A program made the position numbers and the translations under genes. From Albula goreensis (Eukaryota; Chordata; Actinopteri; Albuliformes; Albulidae), in contig CM040745.1 in NCBI GenBank assembly GCA_022829145.1, positions 33,572,406-33,636,405 of the forward strand: 64,000 nucleotides of DNA, read 5' to 3'. Positions 60,781-64,000 of the stretch are shown here, piece after piece. Under the pieces are notes generated by a model. The model was given only the letters and a program-made list of their open reading frames with translations. It had not been told where the DNA came from and ran no database searches. Every line of letters starts with the position of its first letter. Within the stretch, counting starts at the first letter, position 1.

Positions 60781-61770
60781 ACCAGTCTAGTGCTGTGGGT
60801 GGAGTGTGGTGCTCTGCTGCTCTTGGCTCCTGGAGAGAATTAAACGGGCCAGCTGCTGCTCAGATTTATTTCACTTCTAATTAAAGGCTTAATAAATCAG
60901 CCGCCCCATGACGGCTGCCTGTGGGTGTGTGCGTGTGTATGTATGTGGATGTGTGTGTGTGTGTGTGTTTAACAACTAAACAGAAAGGCTAAATGTAACT
61001 GGACAGAGAATCGGCTTTCTGACCGCAGTCACTAAAGCCGATGCAAATGTGATTGACCACAGGGGCTGCTCAACATTTCCCTCGGAAAATGACAACACTG
61101 CAAACAAATCCGCAAATGGCACACACCGCAACCATGAGGGCTCGGAGCCACGCCGAGCTCCATCCTGCCTGTTGGACACGCACACACGCACGCACGCACG
61201 CACGCACACACATAAACAAACACACAAACACACACCCGCAGCAAATCAAAATGTAAAAATCCCATTTTTTGGGTCCGTCCGCTGGCTCGGCTAACAGATT
61301 ACCCAGCAGGCCTTTTCTGCGGCCAATCCCATGCGTTTCTCTGTTTGCATAGCTGTGGCGGCAGAGTGGTTTCAGACGACTTGGGAAAATTAAACATGAA
61401 ATCTTTTTTCCCCATGATTTACACACGCGGATCTCCCCCTTGTGTCCCAAACTGTAAAGTTGTCATTGTGGTGAGCTGTCTGCAAACCCTACGACCTGAG
61501 GAGAAATGCACCGTAGATCGCTTCATAAGTAGGAGGTGGGTCCCATGGTGGCTGTTGCTTTCCTTCTTTTGGGGTTATGTCTCTGGTGCGATCTCGACTC
61601 CACACCATAACCCCCCTACACTACCCTTGCTCTCCCCTACACCCCCAACTCTTTTTTTTTTTTTTTGAGGGCTGCTCCTGAACAATCTGCCACGAGACTC
61701 GGAGATCAGAGTGATAAACGAAAACAAAGAGGCACTACTTATCATTCTGTCAAGACTCAGAGCTAGCAGG

Positions 61771-61805
<35 letters not shown>

Positions 61806-64000
61806 CCACAAACATCACGCCTTCTTCCATATCCAGCTGCAGCGCCAGGAGACTTCGTGCTTCTTTACAGAAATAAAACAAAAGGCGTTTGAAAAGCTCC
61901 CTTTTCCCCGGCTGCTACGTGGAGCATTGCACAGTGTGGCACATTGTCACGCTGGCTTCAGCAGACAGCGCTTCAAAGCCCTGACTGTTTTATCGGCCAA
62001 ATCAGCCGGTGTGAATGTGAATAAACAAAAACAGAAATGTTCGAGTTGACAAAAAAAAAAAAAAACAACAAAACAAACATTAGCCCATCCTCGACCCCCT
62101 GCCCTACCTCCCCCCCCCCATTTTTGTAGACACGATCGTGCCCTCCAGCTCTGCTCTCTGAACCGAGGGAGAGCCGCTTGGCCTCGCAGACGCTGAGGTA
62201 AACCAGATTTCTGCCGGGGTGGAAGTGGCATCCATTATTGATGGGAGACGCGGAGTGTTTTTTCCAGCCAAATCCAGCCCCGAAGTGAGCTTGTGAAGAG
62301 ACAGCCGGTCTGCCGCAGCACGACGGAAGAGATTATTCATTCTTAGAATATTTGGCAGACTCTGAACAAAGGGGATTAACACTTATAGCTGAAGTGCGGC
62401 GGCGGCAGGAAGCATGGCTGACAGCACGACGGGGCTGCGCTGGAGACAAATCAAACAACCGCATCACCTAGCGCGCGGTAGAAATCACGGCTAATCACGC
62501 GCAGCAATAAAAAGCCCGGGAGCTCATCTGCGGCTGAACCGAGGCGGCTATTACCATTAACGCGGCCCCCCCTTTCGGCGCTACATCCGACTGAAATCGG
62601 ACTCAGCGGGAATTAAAAGACAACAATGACCTCAGATGATTGATTGGGTGTTTATTTGAATCAGAGAGCCGTGGCAACAGAAGGCTCCTTCGTTGTTATG
62701 CTTCGGTCTCGAAAGAGCGTACTGAAACGCCGCCGCGGCTCAGGCAACCGGACCTGACGTCCAGCTATGGAACAGCCGCCAGCCCATGCCCTCGTGCCAA
62801 TAAGGGCTGAGAGGGAGTGGCGGTGGTGAGCAAACGGCATCCTACAACGAAAACCACAGGCAGTACAAACGGTAACAGACACGGCGAGCTCAGTCCTGCA
62901 GCAGGGCCGCTAAAAAAGCATCCTCGGTGTGAGTGACGCTTGAAGCCAGACGGTGTTGCTGCGAAAGGAGCCGGTCCTTGTCCGTTGTTTCCGCTGCAGG
63001 CACTGCCGGGGAGGTCGCGGCCTGGGTTCGGCTTTCAGTCAGCAGGGCCACCGGGGTTAAGCCGTGGCAAACAGGAGGCGAGGGGTGTCGGGTTGCGACC
63101 GAGGCGGGAGGCCACAGCGCCATTCGATATGCGGCTACGCGTCAGAGCCCACGGCAGGCACTTCTCACAGCATACACACTTACTGTTAATTCCGCTCCCC
63201 TGGGCCCTCCTCTGTCACCAGCTCACATTCCACATACGCTGTGCTTGTTCCACACTCACTCCCTCGCTCTCTCTTTCCTATTCTTCTCTTTCCCATGCCT
63301 TTATTCTCTGATTTTCTCCTCCTCCTGCCCTTGATGCAGTCATGTTATCTATTTCCCTTCAAAATTATTTTTCCCTTTCCCTCTTTGTCTTTTTTACATT
63401 TCCCTCCCTGCCCCTCTCTCTTTCTTCAACAATCTGTCCTCCCTACCCCCATTTCTTCTTTCCTTTCACTTGTCTCACTGTTTTGCACTTGTCTGTTTGT
63501 CTCTGCTCTTTTTCTCTCTCTCTTTCTCAACGTCTCACTTTGTTATCCTTTGCCAATGGAAACTCAATGCGCTGGTTCACAGCCAGGTTCCAACCCCCCC
63601 CCACCCCAACATCCCCCACCCCACAGCTCACACCTCCCACACGTCAGCTGGAGGGAGGGCTTATCAGTCGGCCTTGGCCCCCATCCGTCTCTATCAGCCT
63701 CAATCTCCCCGCAGCTGCGGCAGGACAGGAGCTTTCGGTCTTACGATCTGTGAAGCCCTGTCTATCATCAACGAGGCCAAGAGCTCAGTATATATCCCCC
63801 CCCCACCCCGCGCCCCCCCGACCTGCCCCTTACACTCCCTCCTGCGGTGCGAGCGCCCTTCCAAAGCCACGTTTTCCATTGACCTGCCTTGGCTGTGCCC
63901 GAGTCGAGCCAGAGGCATTTACACAGCCGGTTTACCCAGGCCGACTGCACATTCGCTGACCCCAGACACAGCGGTGGGTGGGCCTGGAGCCTCAGAGACT
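60781..64000. other. intergenic to window end, no gene supported
   Basis: It holds TG and CA repeats at about 60925-60968 and 61180-61240, poly-T at about 61650-61668, a GA repeat at 61772-61801 and poly-A at about 62049-62064. A GC-balanced block with ATGATTGATTG lies at 62.5-62.66 kb, and pyrimidine-rich sequence at 63.2-63.55 kb. Confidence 0.55.
61772..61801. repeat. (GA)n microsatellite
   Basis: A pure GA run, about 14 units. Confidence 0.95.

Overview
The window reads as genomic DNA of a ray-finned (teleost-type) fish. It has a multi-exon vertebrate gene with GT-AG introns, a very high density of CA/TG and GA microsatellites, and fish-type dispersed repeats: V-SINE pieces, a 5S-rRNA-headed SINE and a Tc1-like transposon remnant. 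Nothing bacterial, viral or plasmid-like was seen, and no rRNA, tRNA or CRISPR locus is supported. The species cannot be fixed from the sequence alone.

Positions 1-28.7 kb hold the 3' part of one gene on the + strand, which I identify as bcor (BCL6 corepressor; bcorl1 is the less likely alternative). Nine coding exons were placed by reading frame and splice sites: 846-1082, 2578-2931, 6469-6806, 9249-9527, 18600-18766, 19710-19855, 24079-24156, 25521-25671 and 27532-27826. They join without a frame conflict (intron phases 1,1,1,0,0,2,1,1,2, counting the intron that enters the window) into 680 C-terminal residues and a TGA stop. The product runs from a disordered basic/acidic region and a proline-rich linker through ankyrin repeats and an acidic linker to the C-terminal PUFD domain. 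In BCOR the PUFD binds PCGF1 and links the protein to the variant PRC1.1 Polycomb complex in the nucleus. The 5' exons, including the BCL6-binding part, lie left of the window. A 3' UTR of about 0.9 kb ends near tandem AATAAA signals at about 28.7 kb.

Positions 28.7-64 kb contain no gene I can support. They hold a 48-bp minisatellite of about 40 copies (35659-37580) with a clear 14-unit higher-order duplication. There is also a diverged ~30-bp VNTR near 60.1-60.8 kb, two degenerate simple arrays (54.3 and 57.2 kb) and several decayed mobile elements. Several GC-rich, TAATTA-containing blocks look like candidate regulatory DNA, and a few short open stretches have splice-like edges but no recognisable family.

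The most interesting biology is in the ankyrin-coding part of bcor. The intron at 18767-19709 has a GC rather than GT donor, and a TG repeat lies just upstream of its acceptor. Retaining this intron, or skipping the next exon, would remove the PUFD. A (GT)15 tract also starts four bases into the intron after 6806. No new defence or mobile system was found.
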